DNA of 64,000 bases from an uncultured Mollicutes bacterium (GTDB lineage: Bacteria; Bacillota_I; Bacilli_A; RFN20; CAG-826), in NCBI GenBank assembly GCA_900539595.1, contig UQCQ01000001.1, positions 252,657 to 316,656 of the forward strand, read 5' to 3'. How positions within the stretch are numbered: the first letter of the stretch is position 1; every line of letters starts with the position of its first letter. Both the position numbers and the translations under genes were made by a program. The notes below the pieces were generated by a model. That model ran no database searches. It was not told the origin of the DNA and saw only the letters and a program-made list of their open reading frames with translations. Below, in pieces: positions 33,532 to 42,449 of this stretch.

Positions 33532-34254
33532 CTATTCATCAATGACGGTCGTGCCAACCTTTTCTCCCATCAAAACCTTTTTGAAGGCTGCGGGGTCGTC
33601 CATCGAGAAGACGCGGATGGCAACGTGTTTTCCTTCTAGCATCGCTGCGGCGGACAAATCCATAATCGCGAGTTTGCGGGAAATCATCTCGGCTAAGCTA
33701 ATTTGATCAATCTTTTTGGCATTCGGGTTTTTGCGCGGATCCGCGTCATAAACGCCATCCACTCCGTTTTTAGCCATAAGAATGGCATCTGCCCCCACTT
33801 CCAAGGCGCGGAGAGCAGCGCAGCTATCCGTCGTGCAGTAGGGATTGCCCGTTCCTCCCCCGAAGATGACAACGATGCCATCATCTAAGTGAGCAATGGC
33901 TTTTCTGCGATAATAAGGTTCGCAAACTTGGGGAATATTGATGGCCGACATCACGCGGCAAGGCAATCCTTTTTCCTCGATGGCGCTTTGGATGGCCAAG
34001 GCGTTAATCACGGTGCCAAGCATTCCCATGTAATCGGCAGTCGAGGGCTCGATGCCGATTTTATCCGCAAGGCGTCCTCTCCAAATGTTTCCGGCTCCAA
34101 CAACGATGCCGACGTCTACGCCAAGGGAGCGGATCATCTTGACCGTGTTGGCGATTGTCAGCAACTTCTCGTGGTCTAAAATCGTACTGTCTTTGTTATC
34201 CGCCAAAGCCTCGCCAGAAAGCTTGAGGATAACGCGTTTATAAATGGGTTCCAT
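33532..34254 (-). CDS. pyrH: UMP kinase
   Basis: 240 aa. Hexameric amino-acid-kinase-fold enzyme phosphorylating UMP. VILKLSGEALA, VVGAGNIWRGR and GGGTGNPYCTTDSCAALRA are diagnostic. TAGAAT (34264-34269) lies 9 nt before ATG 34254 without a Shine-Dalgarno; the mRNA would have 0-3 nt of leader. Separated from tsf by a terminator, so it has its own promoter rather than reading through from rpsB-tsf. Confidence 0.97.
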   Translation of the reverse strand: MEPIYKRVILKLSGEALADNKDSTILDHEKLLTIANTVKMIRSLGVDVGIVVGAGNIWRGRLADKIGIEPSTADYMGMLGTVINALAIQSAIEEKGLPCRVMSAINIPQVCEPYYRRKAIAHLDDGIVVIFGGGTGNPYCTTDSCAALRALEVGADAILMAKNGVDGVYDADPRKNPNAKKIDQISLAEMISRKLAIMDLSAAAMLEGKHVAIRVFSMDDPAAFKKVLMGEKVGTTVIDE

Positions 34255-34263
34255 AACTTCGAT

Positions 34264-34269
34264 ATTCTA
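34264..34269 (-). promoter_or_regulatory. -10 box of pyrH-frr, near-leaderless
   Basis: TAGAAT, 9 nt before ATG 34254, with TTTTCA 17 nt upstream as a weak -35. Confidence 0.5.
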
Positions 34270-34313
34270 ATCAAATGAAACGCCCTTGAAAAGGAAAGAA
34301 CCTATCGACAATG

Positions 34314-34338
34314 AAAAAGCCCCCGCATTGTTGCGGGG
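34314..34338 (-). terminator. Terminator after tsf
   Basis: Minus strand CCCCGCA-ACAA-TGCGGGG, GC, then five T. Confidence 0.9.
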
Positions 34339-34360
34339 ACCTGGTTTATTTAGACGTTAA

Positions 34361-35212
34361 TTAGTCTTCTTTGGCCGATTTGTCGACACCTTCGCCAACG
34401 AGGTAGCGAACGAAGGTAACAACTTTGGCACCCTTTTCCTTCAAGAATTGGGAGACAAGGAGTTTTCCGTCCGGATCCAAGGCGTAGGGCTTGGCTTCCA
34501 AGCAGTTTTCGCCGAGGCGGGAATCCACTTTGCGTTGGGCAATCATGGCTTTGACGTTCTCGGGCTTGCTGGCAAGTTTCGGATCTTCGGCAACTTCCTT
34601 TTGAGCGATGGCGAGTTCACGTTCGCGGTCCGCAGCGGGAACATCGGCAAGGGTCAAATATTCCGGAGCGGCGGAGGCGATGGTCATGGCAATGCCACGG
34701 TTCGCTTCGCCGAGGTCTTTGGAGAGAACCGCAAGAGCAGCGATCTTGCCGCCCATGTGGATATAGCTTCCGAAGGCTTCGCCATCCTTGAGTTCAAGGA
34801 AGGCATAGCGGCGGAGAAGGAATTTTTCGCCCATGGCGATGGTCGCTTCCGCGAAGAGATCCTTCGTGGCTTCTTGGGCTTCTTCCAAGGTTTTGCAGCC
34901 TTTGGCGAAGAGTTCGTCCATCACTTTGGCCGTGAATTCGTGGAATTTGTCAGAAGAGGAAACAAAGTCGGTTTCGCAGTTGATTTCAGCAACGACGGCC
35001 TTTCCTTCGCCGGTCTTGACGAGGGCAAGTCCTTCTGCAGCAACGCGGCCAGCCTTCTTAGCGGCTTTGGCGATGCCTTTTTCGCGGAGGATATCGATCG
35101 CTTTTTCGATATCGGCGTCCGCTTCGATGAGGGCTTCCTTGCAGTTCATGAGACCCGCGCCAGTGCGGTCACGGAGCTCTTTGATTTGATCAATGGTAAC
35201 TTTGGCAGCCAT
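34361..35212 (-). CDS. tsf: Elongation factor Ts
   Basis: 283 aa. Nucleotide-exchange factor for EF-Tu. LRDRTGAGLMNCKEAL at the N-terminus and INCETDFVSS are the two family signatures. GGAGAG 6 nt before ATG 35212, which shares one base with the rpsB stop. Cotranscribed with rpsB, as is almost universal. Confidence 0.98.
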   Translation of the reverse strand: MAAKVTIDQIKELRDRTGAGLMNCKEALIEADADIEKAIDILREKGIAKAAKKAGRVAAEGLALVKTGEGKAVVAEINCETDFVSSSDKFHEFTAKVMDELFAKGCKTLEEAQEATKDLFAEATIAMGEKFLLRRYAFLELKDGEAFGSYIHMGGKIAALAVLSKDLGEANRGIAMTIASAAPEYLTLADVPAADRERELAIAQKEVAEDPKLASKPENVKAMIAQRKVDSRLGENCLEAKPYALDPDGKLLVSQFLKEKGAKVVTFVRYLVGEGVDKSAKED

Positions 35213-36243
35213 TATTTGCTCTCCTTGGCTTCTTCAGCAGGGGCAGCACCAGCAGCGGTTTTGGCTTGTTCCGCGCGACGGGCTTGGAAACGAGCTTCGC
35301 GTTCAGCACGCATCTTGGCAAAGCGTTCTTCACGGGCTTTGCGGGCGGCGCGGAGAGCTTGGCGATGTTGTTCGGCGGCGATATCAGCAACACGGATGGC
35401 ATCAGCCATGGTGGATTCGGGTCCTTCGTCCTTCACATAGGCGAATTCAGTGACACCGGCACGGGCTTCGACGACAGCGTCGGCGAGGACACCAACAATC
35501 AATTTGATGGCGCTGGTGGCGTCGTTGTTGGTCGGAATGGGGAAGTCGACGAGTTCAGGATCATCGCTGGTATCGCAGAGAGCGAAGACCGGGATGTTGA
35601 GCTTGCGAGCTTCAAGAGCAGCGTTCTTTTCGAGGGTCGGATCCGCGAGGACGATGGCCTGCGGAAGGCGACGCATTTCTTTCAAACCGCCAAGGTTCTT
35701 GTCGAGTTTGGCGTATTCTTTGCGAAGAAGAGCAACTTCCTTCTTGGGGAGTTTGTCCCAGGATCCGTCCGCTTGGGCGGTATCGAGGTCGCGGAGACGC
35801 TTAATGCGAGCCGCGATGGTGCGCCAGTTGGTGAGAGTGCCGCCGAGCCAGCGGTTGATGATGTAGAACGATCCAGAACGAACCGCTTCGTCGATGACGA
35901 TTTGTTGGGCTTGGGCTTTGGTTCCGACAAAGAGAACTTTTCCGCCAGCTTCAACGATGGCCTTCAAAGCGTTATAGGCAAGGATGGTGCGTTCGACCGT
36001 TTTGTTCAAGTCGATGAGGTAGATGCCGTTGCGGGCGCCGTAGATGAAACGGCCCATCTTCGGGTTCCAACGACGGGTTTGATGTCCGAAGTGAACTCCG
36101 TTTTCCAAGCACTTCTTGATCGTGATGATCGGGGCGTTGGGATCGTGGAAGACTTCCGCCATATCAGCGGTTTCCACGGGTTTGGCTTCTTCAGCCGGTG
36201 CGACCGCTTCGGCGACCGCTTCCTGTTTGATTTCGTCACTCAT
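35212..36243 (-). CDS. rpsB: 30S ribosomal protein S2, extended at both ends
   Basis: 343 aa from ATG 36243 (GGAGGT 7 nt upstream), against about 240 for E. coli S2. The core runs from ITIKKCLENGVHFGHQTRRW (about residue 41) to KLIVGVLADAVVEA. The N-terminal 40 residues are acidic (EAVAEAVAPAEEAKP) and the last roughly 70 are a basic helix rich in Arg and Ala followed by an acidic end. The frame is open 20 codons further upstream, but the Shine-Dalgarno decides. The leader of about 130 nt could hold S2 autoregulation; I cannot fold it reliably. Confidence 0.97.
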   Translation of the reverse strand: MSDEIKQEAVAEAVAPAEEAKPVETADMAEVFHDPNAPIITIKKCLENGVHFGHQTRRWNPKMGRFIYGARNGIYLIDLNKTVERTILAYNALKAIVEAGGKVLFVGTKAQAQQIVIDEAVRSGSFYIINRWLGGTLTNWRTIAARIKRLRDLDTAQADGSWDKLPKKEVALLRKEYAKLDKNLGGLKEMRRLPQAIVLADPTLEKNAALEARKLNIPVFALCDTSDDPELVDFPIPTNNDATSAIKLIVGVLADAVVEARAGVTEFAYVKDEGPESTMADAIRVADIAAEQHRQALRAARKAREERFAKMRAEREARFQARRAEQAKTAAGAAPAEEAKESK

Positions 36244-36383
36244 TTTGGTGACCTCCATTTGTTTATGCCTCCCTCGCTTCGAACCACTGACCACCAAACC
36301 CATTTTTAAGCCTGCTTCGGCCGGGAAGGAACACGGCGTGGAATCCGCGGGGTGCGTTTAGCCGTCAAAAAGACAGCGCGTGG

Positions 36384-36413
36384 ATTATATCCCTTGCGTA
36401 TAGGCGTATGCAA
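36384..36413 (-). promoter_or_regulatory. rpsB-tsf promoter
   Basis: TTGCAT (36408-36413), 18 nt, TATAAT (36384-36389) on the minus strand, giving a leader of about 130 nt. Confidence 0.7.
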
Positions 36414-36420
36414 GAACGAA

Positions 36421-37383
36421 TTACCGAGAGGAACCGCCGCCGCGCTTTTCACCCGTCCGTTTTGGGAAGAATTGTTCGTACTGCTTCTTCATGTCTTCCG
36501 TCGTCAAATGGGTGTATACCTGCGTCGTATTGATGCTTTCGTGGCCCAGAAGTTCTTGAATTAAGCGCAAATCGGCACCGTTTTCCAAAAGATGGGTGGC
36601 AAAAGAATGTCGCAACTCGTGAGGATGAAGATCCAACGATAACCCCGTTATTTCTTCCACGTGATGCAAAATGTATTCAAGCCCGCGAACCGTAAGGGTT
36701 CCGCCTTGGGCACTAAGGAAAAAACTTTTGGGTCTTTGATGAGACACGGCAGGAGTCCATTTGGCAAGCAAATCAGGGCGCAATTCGCTGTAATAACGTT
36801 TCATCCATTTCATCGCGTTGATTCCAAACGGAACCATGCGGTACTTCTTTCCTTTGCCGTAAACGCGAATCATGCGATTGCCATAATCGATGGATGAAGG
36901 CTCGAAATGAACGAGCTCTGAAGCGCGCATTCCCGAAGCATAAAGCAACTCTAAAATGGCTTGATCTCGCACCATCAAAGGGTCATCTCGTTTGGCATTT
37001 TCCTCTAACAATTTGTTCACTTGGTCCAAAAAGAGGGCATGGGGGTATTTGATTTCGGCCCTTGGAGCCTTTACATCACGAAAGGGATTTTTCGTAAAAT
37101 GAGCCGCATCATGGATGCGCTGGTAGTCATAAAAAGAACGCAACGCGGAAAGGCGTCTTGCTAATGTTCTCTTCGATTCTCCTTTGGAGAGTTGGTCTTG
37201 GAGAAACATCAAAATCGTCATTTCCTCTACTTCGAAAATCGGAACTCCGATGGATTCCGAATAATCAAAAAAGGATGTGATGTCCCTCTCGTAATTGCCA
37301 ATGGTATTGGGAGAATAATTTCGAGAGAAAAGAAGGTACTGGCTATAGGGCTGGAGTAATTCTTTCCACTTATTCTCGGCCAT
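36421..37383 (-). CDS. xerC: Tyrosine recombinase XerC
   Basis: 320 aa. Resolves chromosome dimers at dif with a second Xer protein not in this window. Catalytic residues visible: Arg in ASGMRASELVHF, His-x-x-Arg in HELRHSFATHLL, His in LGHESINTTQ and Tyr in VYTHL. The position after topA-trmFO matches B. subtilis codV/xerC, so this is the housekeeping enzyme and not an integrase. Overlaps trmFO by 14 nt; GAGG 3 nt before ATG. Confidence 0.93.
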   Translation of the reverse strand: MAENKWKELLQPYSQYLLFSRNYSPNTIGNYERDITSFFDYSESIGVPIFEVEEMTILMFLQDQLSKGESKRTLARRLSALRSFYDYQRIHDAAHFTKNPFRDVKAPRAEIKYPHALFLDQVNKLLEENAKRDDPLMVRDQAILELLYASGMRASELVHFEPSSIDYGNRMIRVYGKGKKYRMVPFGINAMKWMKRYYSELRPDLLAKWTPAVSHQRPKSFFLSAQGGTLTVRGLEYILHHVEEITGLSLDLHPHELRHSFATHLLENGADLRLIQELLGHESINTTQVYTHLTTEDMKKQYEQFFPKRTGEKRGGGSSR

Positions 37384-38671
37384 GATCCTCGATTTCCTCT
37401 ACAAAAGATTGTATCGCTTTTAAAGAGGATTGGATGCAGGCATCGCGGTTTTCTTTTCTTGCCCCTGGGATTAACGCCCAGTTCGCATTCATCGGTTGAA
37501 AATATTTGCCTTCAGCGTGAAGGAGATAACTAATTAGGCCGCCATAAATCGTTTCACGGGGGATTTTGACGAAGGGTTTCCCCTCCAATCTTCTGGAAGC
37601 GTGAATGGCGCATAAAATACCCATGGCCGCGCTTTCTACATACCCTTCTACGCCAGAAAGCTGTCCAGCAACAAAGACGGAAGGATGAGTTTTGAGGGAT
37701 AAGTCATTTTGCAAAACACGGGGGGCATCGATATAAGAATTGCGGTGCATTAATCCATATCGCAGGAATTCAGCGTGCTCCAATCCGGGAATCATGGAGA
37801 AAACGCGTTTTTGTTCCGGGTAGGTCAAATTGGTTTGAAATCCCACGATGTTGTAGTAATCGCCAAGTTTAGTATCTTGACGTAATTGAACCACGGCATA
37901 GGGCTTAGGATGTTCCGGCGTTTCTAAGCCAAAAGGTTTTAATGGCCCGTGTCGCAACGTCTCTCCCCCACGGCTAGCAATGACCTCCACAGGAAGGCAG
38001 CCTTCAAAATAATGGGTGTCAAACTCGTGAAGCAATGCTTTTTGGGCGCCAAGCAATTCGCGGACTAACGCATAGTACTCGTCTTTGGTGAAAGGGCAAT
38101 TGATATAGGACCCGTCATCTTGGTCATAACGGGATTTGAAATAGGCTTTGGAAAAATCGATGCTCGACTTCTTAACAATCGGAGCGGACGCATCGAAAAA
38201 CGAAAGATTCTTTTGACCGATTTTTTGGCTCAAATCTTCCAAAAGAGCGGGTGACGTAAGGGGCCCCGTGGCTAAAATTGTCAGAATTCCATCATCAGGA
38301 AGCGAAGTCACTTCTTCGCGATGGACATGCAAATTTGGGAACGAGTTCAATTTATCCGTGATATAACGAGCGAATAACTCTCTGTCCACTCCTAACGCAT
38401 TGCCAGAAGGCACTTCGGAAGCATCGGAGGCTTCCATCATCAAGGATCCCAAATGACGCATTTCCTCTTTCAAAAGACCGCAGGCATTTGTTAATTGTTT
38501 GGATTTGAGGGAATTGGAGCAAACGAGTTCGCCGAAAAGATCCGTCTCATGGGCTCCATCCGAGTAAGACGGGCGTGCTTCGAAAAGATGGACGTCATAT
38601 CCTTTTTTCAGCAAATAATAGGCGGCTTCTGCTCCCGCTAACCCACCGCCAATAACGCGAATTTCAGCCAA
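37370..38671 (-). CDS. trmFO: Folate/FAD-dependent tRNA uracil-54 methyltransferase TrmFO
   Basis: 433 aa from TTG 38671, with AAGGAG 8 nt upstream; this start follows the topA stop by 5 nt. The frame is open 48 codons further, inside topA, but that sequence is unrelated. Makes ribothymidine-54 using methylenetetrahydrofolate. FAD loop IRVIGGGLAGAEAAYYL at the N-terminus; NALGVDRELFARY and VGFQTNLTYPEQK are typical. TTG use is rare in the window. Confidence 0.96.
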   Translation of the reverse strand: MAEIRVIGGGLAGAEAAYYLLKKGYDVHLFEARPSYSDGAHETDLFGELVCSNSLKSKQLTNACGLLKEEMRHLGSLMMEASDASEVPSGNALGVDRELFARYITDKLNSFPNLHVHREEVTSLPDDGILTILATGPLTSPALLEDLSQKIGQKNLSFFDASAPIVKKSSIDFSKAYFKSRYDQDDGSYINCPFTKDEYYALVRELLGAQKALLHEFDTHYFEGCLPVEVIASRGGETLRHGPLKPFGLETPEHPKPYAVVQLRQDTKLGDYYNIVGFQTNLTYPEQKRVFSMIPGLEHAEFLRYGLMHRNSYIDAPRVLQNDLSLKTHPSVFVAGQLSGVEGYVESAAMGILCAIHASRRLEGKPFVKIPRETIYGGLISYLLHAEGKYFQPMNANWALIPGARKENRDACIQSSLKAIQSFVEEIEDHGRE

Positions 38672-38676
38672 TGGGG

Positions 38677-40821
38677 CTACTCCTTTTTCGAATCGTCCGA
38701 CGCTTTCTTGTCGATCCATTCGTGATAATGGCAACGTGGGAAATTGGTGCAGCCCAAGAACTTTGCCTTTTTGCCTTGTTTCACAACGAGGTGACCCGTT
38801 TTGCATTTGGGACACGGTTTCACGTAATCCGTCTCGGTATAAGTCGCTTTTTCCTTCGGCTTGGTTTCCTTGCCATCTAAGCTACGGGTATAACGGCAAT
38901 TGGGGAAATTGGAACACCCAATGAATTCTTCCCCTTTTTTGTTTTTCTTAACCACAAGAGGGGATCCACATTCTGGGCAAACTTCTCCTGTTGGCTTATC
39001 GTCGGGTTTGTCCTTCTTGATGTAATGGCAGGCAGGAAAATTGGAGCAGCCGATGAATTTTTGTCCCTTGCGATTGCGTTTCACGACCAAAGGATGACCG
39101 CATTCCGGACATAGCTCCCCCGTTTCTTCCGGGGGTTCCTTCCGCATTTCATCGCGAACCTTTTCATAATTTTCGTTGAATGGTTGATAGAAGGCATTCA
39201 TCGTATCTAAGAACGACTCTTTACCCTCTTCGACTTCATCCAACGTGCTTTCCATTTTGGCGGTATAAGAAGTCGAAACAACATCGGGGAAGAATTTTTT
39301 CAAAACCGCGACGGTTTTCTTTCCATCTTCTGTCGGAGTTAAAACGCCGCGATTGCTCGAGACATACTTCCGTTTCAATAAGGTCTCAATCGTCGTCGCA
39401 TAGGTAGACGGGCGACCAATGCCTTTTTCTTCCATCGCTTTGACGATCGAAGCTTCGTTATAAGAGGGTTCCGGCTTGGTGAATTTCTGTTCCGATTTGA
39501 TTTTGGATTTGGGCAAGTTGTCGCCTTCGTTGATTTCTGGAAGCAGCAAGGTATCGTCTTCGTCGAATTCCCCATAAAGCACTTCGAAGCCTTTAAAGAG
39601 GGTACGTACCCCCTTCAACGAGAATTCAAGACCATTTCCAACAAGGCTCACATTCGTCGATTCGATGCGTTTGGGGGCCATGAGTGAAGCCATGGCGCGG
39701 CAATAAATCAAACGATAGAGTTTGGCTTCTTCTGGAGAAACGTATTTCGCGACCATGTCCGGGGTGCGGTGAGTGCCTGTTGGGCGGATTGCTTCGTGAG
39801 CATCTTGGATGTTCTCGCCTTTTTTGCCAGCGCGCATCGTTCCCACATATTCTTCGCCATACGTTTCCTTGATGAAAGGGACGGCGTGGCGCGTATAGAA
39901 TTCCGGGCTAATACGGGTAGAATCGGTACGCATATAGGTGATCAAACCAACATGTTCCCCCGCGATATCCATACCTTCGTACAAACGTTGGGCAACCGCT
40001 TGGGTCCTGGCGTTGGAGAAATGGTATTTGGTATAGGCTTCCTGTTGCATGGACGAAGTCGTAAACGGCGGTTTCGCCGCGATGGTTTTGGGCGATTTCG
40101 TCACGCTTTGGACGGAAAGCATATCCGGAATACGGGCACAAAGAGCATCCGCTTCTTCTTTGGTATGGCATTCGAAGGGCTTGCCATCCACTTTCACAAG
40201 GCTGGCCTTGTAGTCTTTTCCTCCGATGCGCACCATCACGTCGATCGTCCAATATTCTTCTGGGTGGAAGGCATCAATTTCCGCTTGGCGATCCACAATC
40301 ATGGAGAGGGTCGCCGATTGAACGCGACCCGCCGATTGAACGCCAACATTCTTTTGGAGCAAAGAGGAGACGCGGAAACCAATGATGCGGTCTTCCATGC
40401 GTCGCGCCTCTTGAGCGCGAACCAGGTTGACATCAATATGAGAAGGGTTTTCCAAAGCCGCTAAAATCGCGGGCTTGGTGATTTCTTGGAAACGGAGACG
40501 CGTGGTAGTATCCACGGGTAATTTCAAAACCTGGGCCAAGTGCCAGGAAATCGCTTCTCCTTCGCGGTCAGGGTCGGTTGCAAGCAGAACTTCATCCGCT
40601 TTTTTGGAAGTAGCTTGTAGTTCGGCAACGATTTTTCCTTTTTTTGGAGAGATAACATAATCTGGTTTGAATCCATCGGCCACATCAATGCCTAAGCCAC
40701 CTTTCCCACGGGTAGAAAGGTCGCGAATATGGCCTTGGCTAGCCATAACTTGGTAATCCGCGCCAAGGTAGCGGCGGATGGTTTCACATTTTTTCGGTGA
40801 CTCAACAATAACTAATTTCAT
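38677..40821 (-). CDS. topA: DNA topoisomerase I
   Basis: 714 aa from ATG 40821. Relaxes negative supercoils. Toprim: MKLVIVESPKKCETI and ATDPDREGEAISWHLA; active-site Tyr in GLITYMRTDSTRIS. Three four-Cys zinc ribbons at the C-terminus (two CPEC and one CPKC), each with a CSNFP/CTNFP half. Promoter TTGACA-17-TATCAT leaves a leader of about 8 nt without a Shine-Dalgarno. A TTG five codons upstream is in frame but would overlap the predicted start site. Confidence 0.97.
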   Translation of the reverse strand: MKLVIVESPKKCETIRRYLGADYQVMASQGHIRDLSTRGKGGLGIDVADGFKPDYVISPKKGKIVAELQATSKKADEVLLATDPDREGEAISWHLAQVLKLPVDTTTRLRFQEITKPAILAALENPSHIDVNLVRAQEARRMEDRIIGFRVSSLLQKNVGVQSAGRVQSATLSMIVDRQAEIDAFHPEEYWTIDVMVRIGGKDYKASLVKVDGKPFECHTKEEADALCARIPDMLSVQSVTKSPKTIAAKPPFTTSSMQQEAYTKYHFSNARTQAVAQRLYEGMDIAGEHVGLITYMRTDSTRISPEFYTRHAVPFIKETYGEEYVGTMRAGKKGENIQDAHEAIRPTGTHRTPDMVAKYVSPEEAKLYRLIYCRAMASLMAPKRIESTNVSLVGNGLEFSLKGVRTLFKGFEVLYGEFDEDDTLLLPEINEGDNLPKSKIKSEQKFTKPEPSYNEASIVKAMEEKGIGRPSTYATTIETLLKRKYVSSNRGVLTPTEDGKKTVAVLKKFFPDVVSTSYTAKMESTLDEVEEGKESFLDTMNAFYQPFNENYEKVRDEMRKEPPEETGELCPECGHPLVVKRNRKGQKFIGCSNFPACHYIKKDKPDDKPTGEVCPECGSPLVVKKNKKGEEFIGCSNFPNCRYTRSLDGKETKPKEKATYTETDYVKPCPKCKTGHLVVKQGKKAKFLGCTNFPRCHYHEWIDKKASDDSKKE

Positions 40822-40835
40822 AAAGAAACGTGGCA

Positions 40836-40864
40836 ATGATAGAAACGCCTCGAAGGGTTGTCAA
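40836..40864 (-). promoter_or_regulatory. topA promoter, very short leader
   Basis: TTGACA (40859-40864), 17 nt, TATCAT (40836-40841), 14 nt to ATG 40821. No Shine-Dalgarno in the predicted 8-nt leader. Confidence 0.75.
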
Positions 40865-40889
40865 ACGACCTGCAACCCCAAAAACCCCA

Positions 40890-40912
40890 TATAAATAAAT
40901 ATGTTATTTATA
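40890..40912. repeat. AT-rich inverted repeat between dprA and topA
   Basis: TATAAATAA and TTATTTATA, a perfect 9-bp stem with a 5-nt spacer, between the dprA stop and the topA promoter. May act as a weak terminator or as a protein site. Confidence 0.5.
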
Positions 40913-40925
40913 AGAAAAAGGAAAA

Positions 40926-41732
40926 TTATTTTTCTTCATCCTCATCCTCCGCTTTTTGATACCCGAAGTTCATCATATCCATAATGTCGTCCGCGGTCTC
41001 CGCTAAAGTCGCCCCATCTGCAATTAAATGGTTGTTCATGGTGCCATCCGTCGCCCGGAATGGCAAAACCGCCACATCTCGATTAAGGTCCAGGGCATGG
41101 GCCACCGTAACAATGGTACCGCTGTGGGCGTGAGCTTCTCCAATGAAAACGACGCTTCCTAATGCGGCTAATATTCGGTTTCTGCACGGAAAATGATCCG
41201 CTTTAGGCGCAACCCCCTCTGGATATTCGGTCATGAGAAGGCCCTCTTTAGCAATGCGGTCCTGGAGATCACGGTTTTCGGATGGGTAGTGGTAATCGAG
41301 CCCATTTCCCAAAACGGCAACGGCCTTCCCATAAGGGGCCGCAGCCCTTAAGGCCGCCCCATCAATTCCTTTTGCTAGGCCCGAAACAATCGTAATCCCC
41401 CGTTTTGCCAACTCCTCGGCGATCTCGCCTACCCTCTTTATCGCATATTCGCTCGCCATCCTGCTCCCCACAATCGTGCAGCATTTGCGATAGTCGCGAA
41501 TCAAGTCCAGGTTCCCTTCATAAAACATACAAATGGGCGGGAAGTGACACTCATGAAAGCTTTTCGGATAACAAGGGTCTACGATCGTAAAAGCCTTCGA
41601 TTTCAAGCTTTTGTTCGTCTCCTCCACCTCCTCCAAAGAGAAGGGGCGTTTCTCTCGAATAATATCGAGCATGGCTTTGGCATCCCCTTTCGTTTTGGTG
41701 GCAATATGGATTAATAATTGATTAGCGCGCAT
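40926..41732 (-). CDS. dprA: DNA-processing protein DprA
   Basis: 268 aa. Loads RecA on incoming single-stranded DNA during transformation; widely kept in Firmicutes even without known competence. Rossmann-like core: VGSRMASEYAIKRVGE, SGLAKGIDGAAL, VLGNGLDYHYPSENRDL and LMTEYPEGV. GGAG 6 nt before ATG 41732. Alone between rnhB and topA, in the order seen in B. subtilis. No other competence gene in the window. Confidence 0.95.
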   Translation of the reverse strand: MRANQLLIHIATKTKGDAKAMLDIIREKRPFSLEEVEETNKSLKSKAFTIVDPCYPKSFHECHFPPICMFYEGNLDLIRDYRKCCTIVGSRMASEYAIKRVGEIAEELAKRGITIVSGLAKGIDGAALRAAAPYGKAVAVLGNGLDYHYPSENRDLQDRIAKEGLLMTEYPEGVAPKADHFPCRNRILAALGSVVFIGEAHAHSGTIVTVAHALDLNRDVAVLPFRATDGTMNNHLIADGATLAETADDIMDMMNFGYQKAEDEDEEK

Positions 41733-41828
41733 AAAAATCTCCTACACCTGTATTAGAAGGTTGGAAAAAGAAAAACGTGTCGAAATCTTTACAATTCGAT
41801 TTTCTTAGTTATTTTTAATAACTACTTT

Positions 41829-42449
41829 TTAAAACAACGTGAGCTGACTTTGATAGAATTTAGCAACCGGGGCGTAGGTTTTCCGATGCACTCCTTCGAT
41901 AGGACCATATTCTTCCAATTCCTGCATATGCAGTTTCGTTCCATATCCTTTATGCACGGAAAAATGGAACTGGGGATATTGTTTTTCCAGTTCGCACATA
42001 TAACGATCACGCGTGACTTTCGCTAGAATCGAAGCAGCGGCAATATTCAAGGCCTGAGCGTCCCCTTTGATGATGGGAATTACCTTCTTGGGGAATCCAG
42101 GAAGGGGCATCGCATCGGTCAGAACCAGTTGATAATCCACTTGGAGTTGGCTTAAAGCGAGCTTCATGCATTTTTGCGTCGCGGCATAAATATTGAGTTC
42201 ATCAATCTCTTCCGCGGAAACCATCGCGATGCCATAGGCTAACGCGTGGTCTTTGATCACATCAAAAAGCTCTTGGCGTTTCTTATCCGTAAGTTTTTTG
42301 GAATCGTCGATCATCGTATTTTTGTAATTCTTCGGAAAGATGACCGCAGCGGCACACACCGGACCTGCCAAAGGGCCACGTCCCGCTTCATCTACCCCAG
42401 CGATGGCTGTGATTTCGTCGCTATAATACTGTCTTTCAAATTTAAGCAC
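41829..42449 (-). CDS. rnhB: Ribonuclease HII
   Basis: 206 aa from GTG 42449 (GGAG 9 nt upstream). Cuts RNA at RNA-DNA junctions and removes misinserted ribonucleotides. IAGVDEAGRGPLAGPV at the N-terminus supplies the Asp-Glu pair; ILAKVTRDRYM and HKGYGTKLH follow. Overlaps rbgA by 8 nt. Confidence 0.97.
   Translation of the reverse strand: MLKFERQYYSDEITAIAGVDEAGRGPLAGPVCAAAVIFPKNYKNTMIDDSKKLTDKKRQELFDVIKDHALAYGIAMVSAEEIDELNIYAATQKCMKLALSQLQVDYQLVLTDAMPLPGFPKKVIPIIKGDAQALNIAAASILAKVTRDRYMCELEKQYPQFHFSVHKGYGTKLHMQELEEYGPIEGVHRKTYAPVAKFYQSQLTLF

Noticed and set aside
35266..36309. 347-aa plus-strand open frame opposite rpsB
   Set aside because: It is antisense to the S2 gene, has no Shine-Dalgarno or promoter and reads as the reverse complement of conserved S2 codons. 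The same holds for 34448-35440 opposite tsf and 4801-5553 opposite the DUF3137-like gene.
36421..37383. Tyrosine recombinase as sign of an integrated element
   Set aside because: It sits in the conserved topA-trmFO-xerC order and there are no flanking att-like repeats or phage genes, so it is the housekeeping XerC.
41808..41824. TAGTTATT/AATAACTA hairpin after rnhB as terminator
   Set aside because: AT-only stem of 8 bp with no T-run on the minus strand; too weak to claim.
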